A stretch of DNA of 64,000 bases from CAYRZL01 sp964428795 (GCA_964428795.1 CAYRZL010000004.1:1-64000); one strand, 5' to 3'; counted from the stretch's first letter, positions 29,025 through 37,018 are shown. Notes: generated by a model from the letters alone, not told the origin. Translations and numbers: made by a program.

Positions 29025-29831
29025 CTATTCCGTCTGCGGTTTTCCCCTGCGGTTTCTCAGTGCGGCCATGGGAACGCACACGCGCATACTGTCGCCGCAG
29101 ATGCTCTGCACATCGACCTCCACGCCATACAGTTTGTGAATCAGTTCCCTGCGTATGATCGCACCGGGCGGCCCCTGCTCTAACACACGTCCGTCCTTCA
29201 TGGCGATAATCTCATCCGCAAACATAAATGCCTGCTCGGGCTGATGGGTGGACTGGATCACGGTATAGCCCTCCTCCGTGAGCCTGCGCGCCTGACTCAG
29301 CACCAGGATCTGATTGCCGTAATCCAGGTTCGCCGTAGGCTCGTCCATAATAAGGGTGTGCGCTTCCTGTACCATTGCGCGGGCTATGAGCACCAGCTGA
29401 CGCTCTCCCCCGCTGATATGGGAAAAACCTTTGTCCCGCAGATGAGAGATTCCCAGATGATCAAGAGCATCCTCCACCATCTCCTCCTGTCGCCGGCCCG
29501 GGGAGCCAAGCCCCGGAAGCTGTGCCGCCATTCCCATCATCACCATATCGAACACGCTGTAGTTAAAGGTAGGTGCGCTTGACTGCGGGATATAAGCCAC
29601 CCGCCGGGCCATTTCCCGCACGGACAATCCGGAGGTATCCTTTCCGTCCAGATATATTTGCCCCTCATACTCCGGCAAAATCTTCAGAATAGCTTTAAAC
29701 AGCGTACTCTTTCCAACTCCATTTGGTCCTAACAGACATAAAAGCCTGCCGTCCCCGGCGGTAAAGGAGACATCATGGAGGATCTGTCGTTTTCCGTAAA
29801 AGGCGTTGAGACCGGATATCTCCAAACTCAT
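29025..29831 (-). CDS. ABC transporter ATPase, FecE/BtuD type
   Basis: 268 residues. Walker A GPNGVGKST (about 34-42), Q-loop AYIPQSSAP, signature SGGERQL, Walker B LIMDEPTANLD and H-loop STHQ are all intact. The C-terminal 60 residues (REELIHKLYGVEV...) match the regulatory tail of iron-chelate importer ATPases. The start overlaps the permease stop by 4 bp (ATGA). It powers import through the neighbouring permease. Confidence 0.93.
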   Translation of the reverse strand: MSLEISGLNAFYGKRQILHDVSFTAGDGRLLCLLGPNGVGKSTLFKAILKILPEYEGQIYLDGKDTSGLSVREMARRVAYIPQSSAPTFNYSVFDMVMMGMAAQLPGLGSPGRRQEEMVEDALDHLGISHLRDKGFSHISGGERQLVLIARAMVQEAHTLIMDEPTANLDYGNQILVLSQARRLTEEGYTVIQSTHQPEQAFMFADEIIAMKDGRVLEQGPPGAIIRRELIHKLYGVEVDVQSICGDSMRVCVPMAALRNRRGKPQTE

Positions 29832-30865
29832 AGCCGCTCCTCCTTTCTGGTGATCAGATAGATGAAAAACGGTGCGCCGATGACTGCCGTAAGGATGCCA
29901 AGAGGCAGCTCCGTCTCCAGCAGGTTTCTGGCTATATCATCCACGAAGAGCAGAAAAGCTCCGCCAAGGATCATTGTGGCGGGCAGCAGACGCTTATAAT
30001 TATTCCCCACCAGCTTTCTGGCAAAATGAGGAATCACCAGACCGACCCAGCCGATGATTCCGCTATATGAAACACTGGCCGCAGTGATCAGTGTCGCGCA
30101 CAGAATTACGATAAGACGCACCCTATGTACATGGACGCCCATACTCATAGCCTCCTCGTCTCCCAGCGTAAGAAGGTTCAGTCTCCAGCGAAGGATCAAA
30201 AGAGGAATCAGACCGATCAGCATTGGAATGACGGCCATTTTCACATCCGACAGCTTGACGCCGGATAGGGATCCCATAAGCCAATAGGTGATCTTCGGCA
30301 GCTGGTCGTCGGGATCAGCCACCAGCTTTAAGAAGGACGTGCCAGAGGAACACAGGGAACTGATGATGACTCCCGCAAGAATCATGCCCGTCACCCGGCT
30401 GCCCGGCGCGGTCCTGCCGACAATGATAACCAGCAGCACCGTACCTATGCTGAATACGAAAGCATATACGGTGATCATTGAAGAATTGTAATGCAGAATA
30501 ATCGCTACAGCAGCTCCAAGAGCTGCCCCCGAGGACGCCCCGAGAAAATCCGGGGACGCCATGGGATTCTGGAAAATGCCCTGATAGGATGCTCCCGCCG
30601 TTGCCAGACAGCAGCCCACCAGAGGCGCCATAAGGATTCGGGGAAGCCGCACTGCAAATAATACATTTTCCATCGTAGGCGACCAGAATGGCTCCAGATC
30701 ACCAATACCCAGCCTATACGCCATGATACCGAAAAGCTCCCGGGAACTTATAGGATATCTTCCAAAGAAAAAAGAGACGAAAAATATAATGATGACGAGT
30801 ATTGTCAGCAAAATAATGGTGTTCGCATATTTCATTTTCTTTTTATTCTGCTTCATCCAACTCAT
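29828..30865 (-). CDS. FecCD/BtuC-family permease
   Basis: 345 residues with about ten hydrophobic segments. Family hallmarks are RLPRILMAPLVGCCLATAGA near 75-95, QNPMASPDFLGASSGA, GWVGLVIPHFARKLVG and the ELPLGILTAVIGAPFFIYL ending. It is the first gene of the long minus-strand operon. The ribosome site is weak (AGAAAGCAGAG about a dozen bases upstream); an ATG three codons in is equally possible. A Crp/Fnr-like dyad and promoter lie just upstream (30909-30949). Substrate class: metal chelate, haem or corrinoid. Confidence 0.92.
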   Translation of the reverse strand: MSWMKQNKKKMKYANTIILLTILVIIIFFVSFFFGRYPISSRELFGIMAYRLGIGDLEPFWSPTMENVLFAVRLPRILMAPLVGCCLATAGASYQGIFQNPMASPDFLGASSGAALGAAVAIILHYNSSMITVYAFVFSIGTVLLVIIVGRTAPGSRVTGMILAGVIISSLCSSGTSFLKLVADPDDQLPKITYWLMGSLSGVKLSDVKMAVIPMLIGLIPLLILRWRLNLLTLGDEEAMSMGVHVHRVRLIVILCATLITAASVSYSGIIGWVGLVIPHFARKLVGNNYKRLLPATMILGGAFLLFVDDIARNLLETELPLGILTAVIGAPFFIYLITRKEERL

Positions 30866-30901
30866 GCCAATTACAACTCTGCTTTCTAAAATTGGTATAT
30901 T

Positions 30902-30949
30902 CTAATTCATTATATCTCATTGGTATTTTTTTGCCGTTGCCATGGCAAC
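30902..30949 (-). promoter_or_regulatory. Crp/Fnr-type operator and promoter of the permease operon
   Basis: A perfect 14-bp palindrome GTTGCCATGGCAAC lies at 30936-30949. On the minus strand it is followed by a consensus -10 TATAAT at 30909-30914. The predicted start of transcription is near 30902, so the dyad centre is at about -40.5, the class II activator position; there is no good -35 box, as expected. The interval 30866-31000 holds nothing else I can identify. Confidence 0.72.
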
Positions 30950-31000
30950 TTGAAAGGCTATTTATTATTCAAAACAGGACAAAGCAGAACAAAACCGTAA

Positions 31001-31666
31001 TCAATAAATCGTAAACCAATTTCGATGATAGTCTATCATCCCCTCGCTCTTCATCCTGCTCAGCTCCTTTGACAGGGCCGATCTGTTGACACACAAAAAG
31101 TCCGCCATCTCTTCCCGGCTGAAGGGTATCATAAACGTGTTGCTTCCGTTCTTTTTGCTCTGATTAAATAAATAGATCTCTATCCGTTCCCTCAGGCTCT
31201 TGGTGGACAGGATATCCAGCCTGTTATAATTCCTTATATTCTCCTGTGTGAGAATGATCAGTATGTTAGTTATCAGCTTTACCCGCAACGCTTCACTCAA
31301 ATGTCCACGTTCTTTGATAAAGGCAGCGGGAATACTATACAGTTCCACGTCCGTCACAGCCTCGTAAAAATAAAAGCTGAAGTTCCCTCTCCGGTATAAA
31401 ACATCCACCCCTATCGTGTTGTTTTTTTCCAGCTTATTTATATAGACGAACTCACCTTCGGAAAACAAACGTTTTACGTCCACCTCTCCGGCCAGGATCA
31501 GACTGACATATTTTATCGGATCCCCTTCGCCCGCAATAATATCCCCTTTTCGGTATTTTTTATTTTTTCCTACAATCCGGGCATTTAACTCCTGATAATC
31601 TTCTTCTGTAAAATCTAAAAATAACTTTGGTTTCCGGACAATTTCTTTTCCCTTTTTTTTAGCCAT
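31001..31666 (-). CDS. Crp/Fnr-family transcriptional regulator
   Basis: 221 residues. N-terminal cyclic-nucleotide-binding-type beta barrel (about 20-135: KYRKGDIIAGEGDPIKYVSL, ILAGEVDVKRLFSEGEF), long dimer helix, and a C-terminal winged helix (about 150-221) with the recognition region REEMADFLCVNRSALSKELS. No cysteine cluster for an iron-sulfur centre of Fnr type is visible, so the effector is unknown. It sits between the transporter operon and the GTPase operon, and two matching dyads flank it, one in its own promoter, so autoregulation and control of the transporter operon are likely. The start at 31666 has AGGAATATGG upstream, a weak site. Confidence 0.9.
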   Translation of the reverse strand: MAKKKGKEIVRKPKLFLDFTEEDYQELNARIVGKNKKYRKGDIIAGEGDPIKYVSLILAGEVDVKRLFSEGEFVYINKLEKNNTIGVDVLYRRGNFSFYFYEAVTDVELYSIPAAFIKERGHLSEALRVKLITNILIILTQENIRNYNRLDILSTKSLRERIEIYLFNQSKKNGSNTFMIPFSREEMADFLCVNRSALSKELSRMKSEGMIDYHRNWFTIY

Positions 31667-31747
31667 ATTCCTACACCATTTTCATACTCTAAAAATTAAC
31701 GGATATCCCTGCAGTAAATTCACAAAACGTTTCTTCCGTTTGTAAAT

Positions 31748-31797
31748 TAAATAAATTGTATGCTAAATATTCTTCCATTACCGTTGCTACGGCAACG
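31748..31797 (-). promoter_or_regulatory. Crp/Fnr-type operator and promoter of the regulator gene
   Basis: The dyad CGTTGC-TACG-GCAACG spans 31782-31797. On the minus strand a -10 TACAAT lies at 31755-31760, giving a start of transcription near 31748 and a dyad centre at about -41.5. The sequence CCGTTGC-N4-GCAAC is shared with the site at 30936-30949. Confidence 0.7.
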
Positions 31798-31894
31798 AAA
31801 ATCCTAATTTTTTTTAAAATAAGCCTTTTACCTATCTAATATAGAAGATAACATTTTATTTATTCTTCCATTTTGAAAAAATTTGTTTTTGTTA

Positions 31895-31922
31895 TTGAAA
31901 CAACGCACTTTATTGATATAAT
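31895..31922 (+). promoter_or_regulatory. Sigma-A-type promoter of the GTPase operon
   Basis: TTGAAA (31895-31900), a 16-bp spacer, then TATAAT (31917-31922). The AGGAGG ribosome site of the next gene lies about 30 bases further on. The 31782-31797 dyad is about 140 bp upstream of the predicted start, so direct control by it is uncertain. Confidence 0.7.
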
Positions 31923-31963
31923 AATTTAAAATAAATCCAGCAAGCATTTCAGGAGGAAAATAT

Positions 31964-32656
31964 ATGAAATTAATCACTTTTGCCGGTCCTCCTTCGTCGG
32001 GGAAGACATCTGTCATCATACAGACCATTAAGTATTTGAAAGAAACGGGAAGCAGATCAGGCGCAGTTAAGTTCGACTGCCTTACTTCATTTGACCAGAT
32101 CCGTTATCAGCAGAACGATATTCCTGTATGCATCGGTTTTTCGGGAAAAATATGTCCGGATCATTTTTTTGTCAGCAACATCGACGAAGCCGTGCAATGG
32201 GGAATATCCTGCGGCTTTGATTTTCTTTTTACGGAAAGCGCCGGTCTGTGCAACCGCTGCTCACCTTACATACGCACTATCCTCTCCGTCTGTGTCATTG
32301 ATAATCTGGCGGGTATCAATACGCCGAAAAAAGTGGGACCCATGTTGAAATTTGCAGATATTGTCGTCGTGACAAAGGGCGATATCGTATCTCAGGCTGA
32401 ACGCGAGGTATTTGCATTTAATATATCCCAGATCAATCCAAACGCAAAAATCATATTTGTAAACGGTATTACGGGACAGGGAGCCTTTTTGCTTTCCAGG
32501 TATATCAGGGAAACCCGGGAAATCAGTACCGTCCGCGATATGAAGCTGCACTTTCCCATGCCCGCCTCCGTCTGCTCCTACTGTACCGGAGAAACACGGA
32601 TCGGAGAAGCGCATCAGCTTGGTACTATGAAGAAAATAAATTTTGAGGTATCATAA
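31964..32656 (+). CDS. P-loop GTPase of the HypB/UreG/CobW type
   Basis: 230 residues. G1 P-loop GPPSSGKTS at 8-16, a Walker B-like region around FDFLFTESAGLC, and the specificity motif TKGD near 137-140 show a SIMIBI-class GTPase like HypB, UreG or CobW, which insert metals into enzymes. Cysteines are grouped in two places: SAGLCNRCSPY and the C-terminal SVCSYCTGETR, both plausible metal sites. First gene of a plus-strand operon; AGGAGG is seven bases before ATG, and its stop overlaps the next start by one base. A job in metal delivery together with the neighbouring DUF364 protein is inferred. Confidence 0.8.
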   Translation: MKLITFAGPPSSGKTSVIIQTIKYLKETGSRSGAVKFDCLTSFDQIRYQQNDIPVCIGFSGKICPDHFFVSNIDEAVQWGISCGFDFLFTESAGLCNRCSPYIRTILSVCVIDNLAGINTPKKVGPMLKFADIVVVTKGDIVSQAEREVFAFNISQINPNAKIIFVNGITGQGAFLLSRYIRETREISTVRDMKLHFPMPASVCSYCTGETRIGEAHQLGTMKKINFEVS

Positions 32657-33660
32657 TGGATAAGACAAACATAACTTTTTTAGAAAATACGGAGCTTTGC
32701 AAGGTCATGGAGACGTATCCGATCGTGAGGGATTTTTTCGAAAATCTCCGCCTATCCCATATCAATGTTTCTCTCCCCGTCAGAAAGGCCCTGTTCGAGC
32801 TTTCCCCGGAGGCGTTTATTGATTTCGGAATGACGCCCCAGGATGCACTGGAACAATTTTATACCTTTTTTGATCATTTTACGACCGTAAATCAGAATAT
32901 GGACCGGATCTCCTGTCTGACCATTATCGGCGGACAAAATAAGGCGGGGGAACCGGAGGAATGCCGGCTGGATATCCACCCGGGAGAGGTGATCAGTATT
33001 GTTGGACCTACCGGCTCCGGAAAAAGCCGTCTTCTGGAGGACATTGAATGCATGGCTCAGGGAGATACGCCGACAAAACGCTATATCCACTTAAACCATG
33101 CGCCCGTCTCCGATGATATCAGGTTCAATTTTAACGGCAGACTGGTGGCGCAGCTTTCACAGAATATGAATTTCGTCATGGATCTGACCGTGGCGGAATT
33201 CTTGGAAATGCATTCCCGGTGCCGCCTTCAGGCAAACACAGAAGAAAAAACAGAAAAATGTTTTTCCTGCGCCAATGAACTGGCCGGAGAAAAATTTGAT
33301 ATTACGGCAAAGGTAACGCAGTTAAGCGGCGGTCAGACCCGGGCACTGATGATTGCGGACACAGCCTTCATGAGCAGCTCCCCCATCGTGCTGGTGGATG
33401 AAATTGAAAATGCAGGCATCAACCGGAAGAAAGCCATCGATCTGCTGACACAGGAAGAAAAGATCGTATTTTTGTCTACCCATGACCCGGTACTTGCCTT
33501 AAATGCCACCAGACGCATCGTTATTAAAAACGGCGGTATTCACAAACTTTTGACCACAACCGAAGAAGAACGAAACAGCCTGAAAAAAATTGAGGAACTG
33601 GATGAAATATTTTTAAAGGTCCGGGAGGATCTGCGGACCGGCTTGCAGATCATACTGTAA
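32656..33660 (+). CDS. Stand-alone ABC-type ATPase with N-terminal helical domain
   Basis: 334 residues. Residues 1-80 form a helical domain (MDKTNITFLENTELCKVMET...VRDFFENLRL) resembling DUF1858-type domains. An ABC ATPase follows: Walker A GPTGSGKS (117-124), signature LSGGQ (223-227), Walker B IVLVDEIENAG (about 244-254), and H-loop STHD (274-277). No membrane protein is in this operon, so it is not an obvious importer subunit; it may drive a conformational step in metal handling with its partners. TA-ATG junction with the GTPase gene. Confidence 0.8.
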   Translation: MDKTNITFLENTELCKVMETYPIVRDFFENLRLSHINVSLPVRKALFELSPEAFIDFGMTPQDALEQFYTFFDHFTTVNQNMDRISCLTIIGGQNKAGEPEECRLDIHPGEVISIVGPTGSGKSRLLEDIECMAQGDTPTKRYIHLNHAPVSDDIRFNFNGRLVAQLSQNMNFVMDLTVAEFLEMHSRCRLQANTEEKTEKCFSCANELAGEKFDITAKVTQLSGGQTRALMIADTAFMSSSPIVLVDEIENAGINRKKAIDLLTQEEKIVFLSTHDPVLALNATRRIVIKNGGIHKLLTTTEEERNSLKKIEELDEIFLKVREDLRTGLQIIL

Positions 33661-33695
33661 AAAGACTTAGAAAGACCAGAAAAAGGAGGAATATC

Positions 33696-34463
33696 ATGTG
33701 GGAATTATATGATGAACTGATAGAAAACATTCCCGGTAACATTTATGCAAAGGATACCCGTATCGGAAACAGCTGGGGGTATGTATCCGGTGAAAATTCC
33801 TGCGGAATCGGGGTCATGTATCCGGTAGAAAGCCGGCTGCCCATTTATAGCAAGGATTGGTGCGGTAAACCATTGAAGGATATTGCCTGCTGCGCCAAAT
33901 CATGGAATTTTATTGAAGCATCACTGGGAATGGCAGCGATCAACTGTTATTACAACTCCATGGAACAGGCCGTGGCAAACAAGATCAATATTCCGTCTTC
34001 CAGCTATGCGGAAAACCGGATGAATGACCCCTTTATCAGCTATCAAAGACATATCCGCAATAAAAATGTCGTGGTGATTGGTCATTTTCCATATCTGGAA
34101 ACCCTTTTTGAACCGGTATGCGACATGTCCATCATTGAAACCAAACCGAAAGAGGGCGATTATCCGTTCTCTGCCTGCGAATATCTCATCCCGAAGGCAG
34201 ATTACCTCTTTATCACCTGCGGTTCCCTTACTGACAAGACACTGCCCCGGCTGCTGGAATTAGCCGGAAACGCATATACGGTCCTTGTGGGTCCTGCCAC
34301 ACCTCTCACGCCAATTCTTTTCAGATACGGTGTCAACGATATGTCGGGTTTTATCTTCCGGGATTTGGAAAAAGCAGACAGAATATTGACCGGCGGACAG
34401 TTCGGCACTCTGTACTCCACCGGTCATAAAGTATATCTGTCCCGGGAGCCGGAAATCAGATAA
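33696..34463 (+). CDS. DUF4213/DUF364 putative heavy-metal-chelation protein
   Basis: 255 residues. The N-terminal 85 residues (MWELYDELIENIP...GVMYPVESR) fit DUF4213, and the remainder fits DUF364: VVVIGHFPYLETLF, then PKEGDYPFSACEYLIPKADYLFITCGSLTDKTLPRLLEL, and VLVGPATPLTPILFRYGV. The family is annotated as putative heavy-metal chelation, with no firmly known reaction. AAAAGGAGGAATATC precedes the start. Last gene of the plus-strand operon; its presence beside a FecBCD-type importer supports a metal or metal-chelate substrate. Confidence 0.85.
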   Translation: MWELYDELIENIPGNIYAKDTRIGNSWGYVSGENSCGIGVMYPVESRLPIYSKDWCGKPLKDIACCAKSWNFIEASLGMAAINCYYNSMEQAVANKINIPSSSYAENRMNDPFISYQRHIRNKNVVVIGHFPYLETLFEPVCDMSIIETKPKEGDYPFSACEYLIPKADYLFITCGSLTDKTLPRLLELAGNAYTVLVGPATPLTPILFRYGVNDMSGFIFRDLEKADRILTGGQFGTLYSTGHKVYLSREPEIR

Positions 34464-34485
34464 CAAGCTTTATTCTTCTGCTTTT

Positions 34486-34626
34486 CTATTTACTGCAAAA
34501 GAAATGATAGCCTGCTGCCACAAGAGCCAGAATAATGATAAATCCCACAAATTTATTTGGCAGCAGCATCATAAAAAACATGCCGGAGGCTATCACTAAC
34601 ATTACAAAGCCTAAAAATTGCTTCAT
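34486..34626 (-). CDS. Small membrane protein, 46 residues
   Basis: ATG at 34626 with GGTGGG seven bases upstream; stop TAG at 34486-34488. The peptide starts MKQFLGFVMLVIASG and consists of two hydrophobic stretches split by LLPNKF, ending HFFCSK. Small two-helix proteins with a central LLPN motif are common in clostridia; function unknown. It converges on the DUF364 gene and lies after two hairpins. Confidence 0.6.
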   Translation of the reverse strand: MKQFLGFVMLVIASGMFFMMLLPNKFVGFIIILALVAAGYHFFCSK

Positions 34627-34649
34627 AGCTTTTCCCACCTAAAAATAAT

Positions 34650-34672
34650 ATACCGGAGTCTCCCTCCGGTAT
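34650..34672 (-). terminator. Hairpin followed by T-rich stretch
   Basis: ATACCGGAG (34650-34658) pairs with CTCCGGTAT (34664-34672). On the minus strand it is followed by ATTATTTTTAGG. It lies between the ytfJ terminator and the small membrane protein gene, so it is a second, tandem stop or an attenuator for that gene. Confidence 0.55.
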
Positions 34673-34687
34673 TCAAACAATAATAAA

Positions 34688-34719
34688 AGGAGAATCATAC
34701 TTTATTATATGATTCTCCT
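34688..34719 (-). terminator. Rho-independent terminator after ytfJ
   Basis: A 12-bp stem, AGGAGAATCATA (34688-34699) and TATGATTCTCCT (34708-34719), with an 8-base loop. Read on the minus strand it is followed by TTTATTATTGTTT. It lies 38 bases past the ytfJ stop. Confidence 0.8.
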
Positions 34720-34756
34720 CTTCCATGCTTTCCTTCTGTTTTCAGACTATTTCCAG

Positions 34757-35179
34757 CTATTCCTCAATGTCCAGCTTTTCTTTCAGATCTTCTGCCGCCT
34801 CTTCTCTCGCCTCGGCATAAGCCTCTCCGTATTTTTTCTCTTTTGCCATGGACATAAATTTGTTCACGAAATCCGGAACCATATCCAGCAGCTTGGAGAT
34901 GCTGTCACTGTTTTTCAGACTCACCATCTTTGTAATACCGTCGCGGATCACCAAAACCGCGCTTGGAGAAAGCTTTCCTCCCATGCCTCCGCCGCTGTTT
35001 CGCTTTTTCTCCCCGGCGAAGCTGCCCGCACCCATACCAAAGGTGACGTCCATCAGCGGAACAAGAATGGTTCCACCGATATCAATGGGTTTTCCTACCA
35101 CTGTTTCGGATGATAAAAAACCTTCCATATTTTTGCAAAAAGCCTCTACTGTTGAAGACAAATTATTATTTTCCGCCAT
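34757..35179 (-). CDS. ytfJ: Sporulation protein YtfJ (GerW family)
   Basis: 140 residues. The family pattern is clear: VGKPIDIGGTILVPLMDVTF near 28-47, FGMGAGSF, a Gly-rich GGGMGGKLSPSAVLVI stretch, and a C-terminal charged helix. YtfJ/GerW is made in spore formers and affects germination. It lies 16 bases after the YtfI-type gene, the usual pairing. Good evidence that the host makes spores. Confidence 0.93.
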   Translation of the reverse strand: MAENNNLSSTVEAFCKNMEGFLSSETVVGKPIDIGGTILVPLMDVTFGMGAGSFAGEKKRNSGGGMGGKLSPSAVLVIRDGITKMVSLKNSDSISKLLDMVPDFVNKFMSMAKEKKYGEAYAEAREEAAEDLKEKLDIEE

Positions 35180-35195
35180 TCTTATTTCCTCCTGA

Positions 35196-36071
35196 CTATT
35201 TCTTTCTGATTTGTTTTATAATAATTTTTATAAAATTTCTGAAATCCTTCACACGAATCAAACGTATGAATGAGATTACCAGGTAAATGATCTGTATATG
35301 ACCCTGAATCTCAAATTCACCCTCCAGCACAGTCTCATCCGTTTCAAACACCGGATCTACCTGTATGTCATATGCAAACAAAAAGCCCGCCATACTGATG
35401 GCTCCGAGTATCTGTCCTGTTGTGGCGGGGTTTGTCAAACCAAAGGTAATATCCGCATGTATTTTCCTTGGTCTGTAATGGATCAGCAGATACTTCGCCT
35501 GGCCAGCCATAAGCGCAACCACTTCTGTCGTATTGCCCTCGCGGATGATATTATGGATTTTTTTCAGAATACCTGCCGCCTTTTTGAGCTTGCCGGTTTC
35601 CTTATCACCCTCATAAGGCGCCTCTTTGGATGATCCATCCGTCGTTTTTTGCGCCTCTTCACCTGAACCCTCGGAAGCTTCCGTCACATCACAATCCGCA
35701 TCCTTATTATGCTCCCGCTTTTTCGCTTTTTCCCTCTTGCGTTTCGCTTTGAGAGACTTCTTTTTCTGCTTTTTTCGCTTTCGTTCTTCCCGGCGTTTCT
35801 TTTTTAACGCATCCTTCTCCTTATCCCTGGGGTAAAGCTTTATTTTGAAAAACAATAATCTCAGCTCAAAGAGTACGCCGTCTCCAATCTCGCCAATCAG
35901 CCGAATCATGTGAAACATCCAGTTCACCCGAATTGAAAAACGCTTTTTCCCAAGATCACCGCTGACACGATATCTGATCGGCAGAAATAAAATCAACGCC
36001 CCTATAATCAGGAAGATAATAACAAGAATCAACAAAACAATCCCTGCCGTCTTTATGACTGCCAAAATCAT
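35196..36071 (-). CDS. YtfI-like DUF2953 membrane protein
   Basis: 291 residues. An N-terminal membrane segment (GIVLLILVIIFLIIGALILF) is followed by an outer or peripheral domain (VSGDLGKKRFSIRVNWMFHMIRL), a highly basic Lys/Arg-rich stretch at about 85-125, an acidic linker, and a C-terminal DUF2953 region (HADITFGLTNPATTGQILGA, LEGEFEIQGHIQIIYL). Partner of ytfJ in many clostridia and bacilli; biochemical role unknown. The basic tract is much longer than in the Bacillus protein. Confidence 0.85.
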   Translation of the reverse strand: MILAVIKTAGIVLLILVIIFLIIGALILFLPIRYRVSGDLGKKRFSIRVNWMFHMIRLIGEIGDGVLFELRLLFFKIKLYPRDKEKDALKKKRREERKRKKQKKKSLKAKRKREKAKKREHNKDADCDVTEASEGSGEEAQKTTDGSSKEAPYEGDKETGKLKKAAGILKKIHNIIREGNTTEVVALMAGQAKYLLIHYRPRKIHADITFGLTNPATTGQILGAISMAGFLFAYDIQVDPVFETDETVLEGEFEIQGHIQIIYLVISFIRLIRVKDFRNFIKIIIKQIRKK

Positions 36072-36096
36072 AGACTGCCTCCTATACTCTCACTCA

Positions 36097-36426
36097 TCAT
36101 ATCATGAATTTCCCTCTTGCGCTCATATTGTAAGCGGCAAAATCAAAACCGCCGGTATCTTCATAAATGTGCTCTATCATCTCCCGCACCAGCTCTTTTG
36201 CCTCACTTTTGGAACCGGCTATGCCAAGAACGCTGAAATGCTCCTTTGGATAGGACGGCTGCAGCAATACGGATGCCGGCACGATTCTCATCAACGCACC
36301 TTCCTCTTCAGAGTGGACAATCAAATAAACACTGTATTGAAGCTTTCCATGCTCCACCTTCCATCTGATCCGTCGTTCCTTTCCTTTTACAGTTTTTCCC
36401 AAATACAGATTCTCATACCAATTCAT
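36097..36426 (-). CDS. Conserved hypothetical protein, 109 residues
   Basis: Starts at ATG 36426, six bases after GAGG. The protein begins MNWYENLYLGKTVKGKE and contains RIRWKVEHGKLQYSVYLIV and VLGIAGSKSEAKELVREMIE. It is a soluble mixed alpha/beta protein, with no catalytic motif or membrane segment that I recognise. It lies between the Nudix gene and ytfI. Function unknown. Confidence 0.75.
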   Translation of the reverse strand: MNWYENLYLGKTVKGKERRIRWKVEHGKLQYSVYLIVHSEEEGALMRIVPASVLLQPSYPKEHFSVLGIAGSKSEAKELVREMIEHIYEDTGGFDFAAYNMSARGKFMI

Positions 36427-36484
36427 ATAAATCCTCAAGTGAAAAAAGCAGATACAAACCTTTTTCAGTTGCAGCTGCTTTCGT

Positions 36485-36937
36485 CTAAAAATATTTTTTA
36501 TTTCCCCAAAGATTACTGCGTTTCAGATTCAGATACTCATTATATGCCTTTTCCAAAATCTGCTTTTCATTGGAAAACTTCAGCAAATGATATGCTTCAT
36601 GAAACTTGTAATAACCGGAATCTATGAAGTATTCCTCCCGCTGGGGCTTGCTGTAATAGCTGTTCGCCATCATCAGATACCAGTGTACCTCCTTGGAAAC
36701 CGTATCCTCCGGCACTGTAAACGTATACTGGCTTTTTCCCACATATTTGATGATAGACGCATTCACCCCGGTTTCTTCCAGAACTTCTCTTGCAGCGGTA
36801 TCCTTATACTCCTCTCCAGGTTCGACAGTACCCTTAGGCAAAACCCAGCCCTCGTACTTGTTTCGATAATTTTTATAAAGCACTAATATTTTACCACGGA
36901 ATATAACCACACCGCCACAACTGGTTGCTTCGATCAT
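36485..36937 (-). CDS. Nudix hydrolase
   Basis: 150 residues. The Nudix box is complete: GTVEPGEEYKDTAAREVLEE followed by TGV (G-x5-E-x7-REVxEETG), at about 37-59. The N-terminal strand ATSCGGVVIFRGKILVLYKN is typical of small Nudix enzymes that cleave nucleoside diphosphate derivatives. The exact substrate is not predictable. The start at 36937 has GGGAGGG upstream, and a good promoter lies at 36975-37003. Confidence 0.92.
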   Translation of the reverse strand: MIEATSCGGVVIFRGKILVLYKNYRNKYEGWVLPKGTVEPGEEYKDTAAREVLEETGVNASIIKYVGKSQYTFTVPEDTVSKEVHWYLMMANSYYSKPQREEYFIDSGYYKFHEAYHLLKFSNEKQILEKAYNEYLNLKRSNLWGNKKYF

Positions 36938-36974
36938 TGCAATCCCTCCCGATGTGATTTCTCATATTGTTTCT

Positions 36975-37003
36975 AGTATACTTCTTTTTTCTCCTACATG
37001 CAA
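36975..37003 (-). promoter_or_regulatory. Sigma-A-type promoter of the Nudix-ytfIJ operon
   Basis: On the minus strand: TTGCAT (36998-37003), a 17-bp spacer, then TATACT (36975-36980), about 38 bases before the Nudix start codon. Confidence 0.65.
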
Positions 37004-37018
37004 GAAAAACCTTGATAT

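Noticed and set aside
29011..29079. Extended start of the binding lipoprotein
   Set aside because: It would overlap the ATPase gene by more than 50 bases, and the GGAGGTGAT site lies after it.
30866..31000. Cobalamin riboswitch upstream of the FecCD-type operon
   Set aside because: The gap is only 135 bp and has no B12-box-like sequence; it is filled by the dyad and promoter. This neither proves nor excludes corrinoids as substrate.
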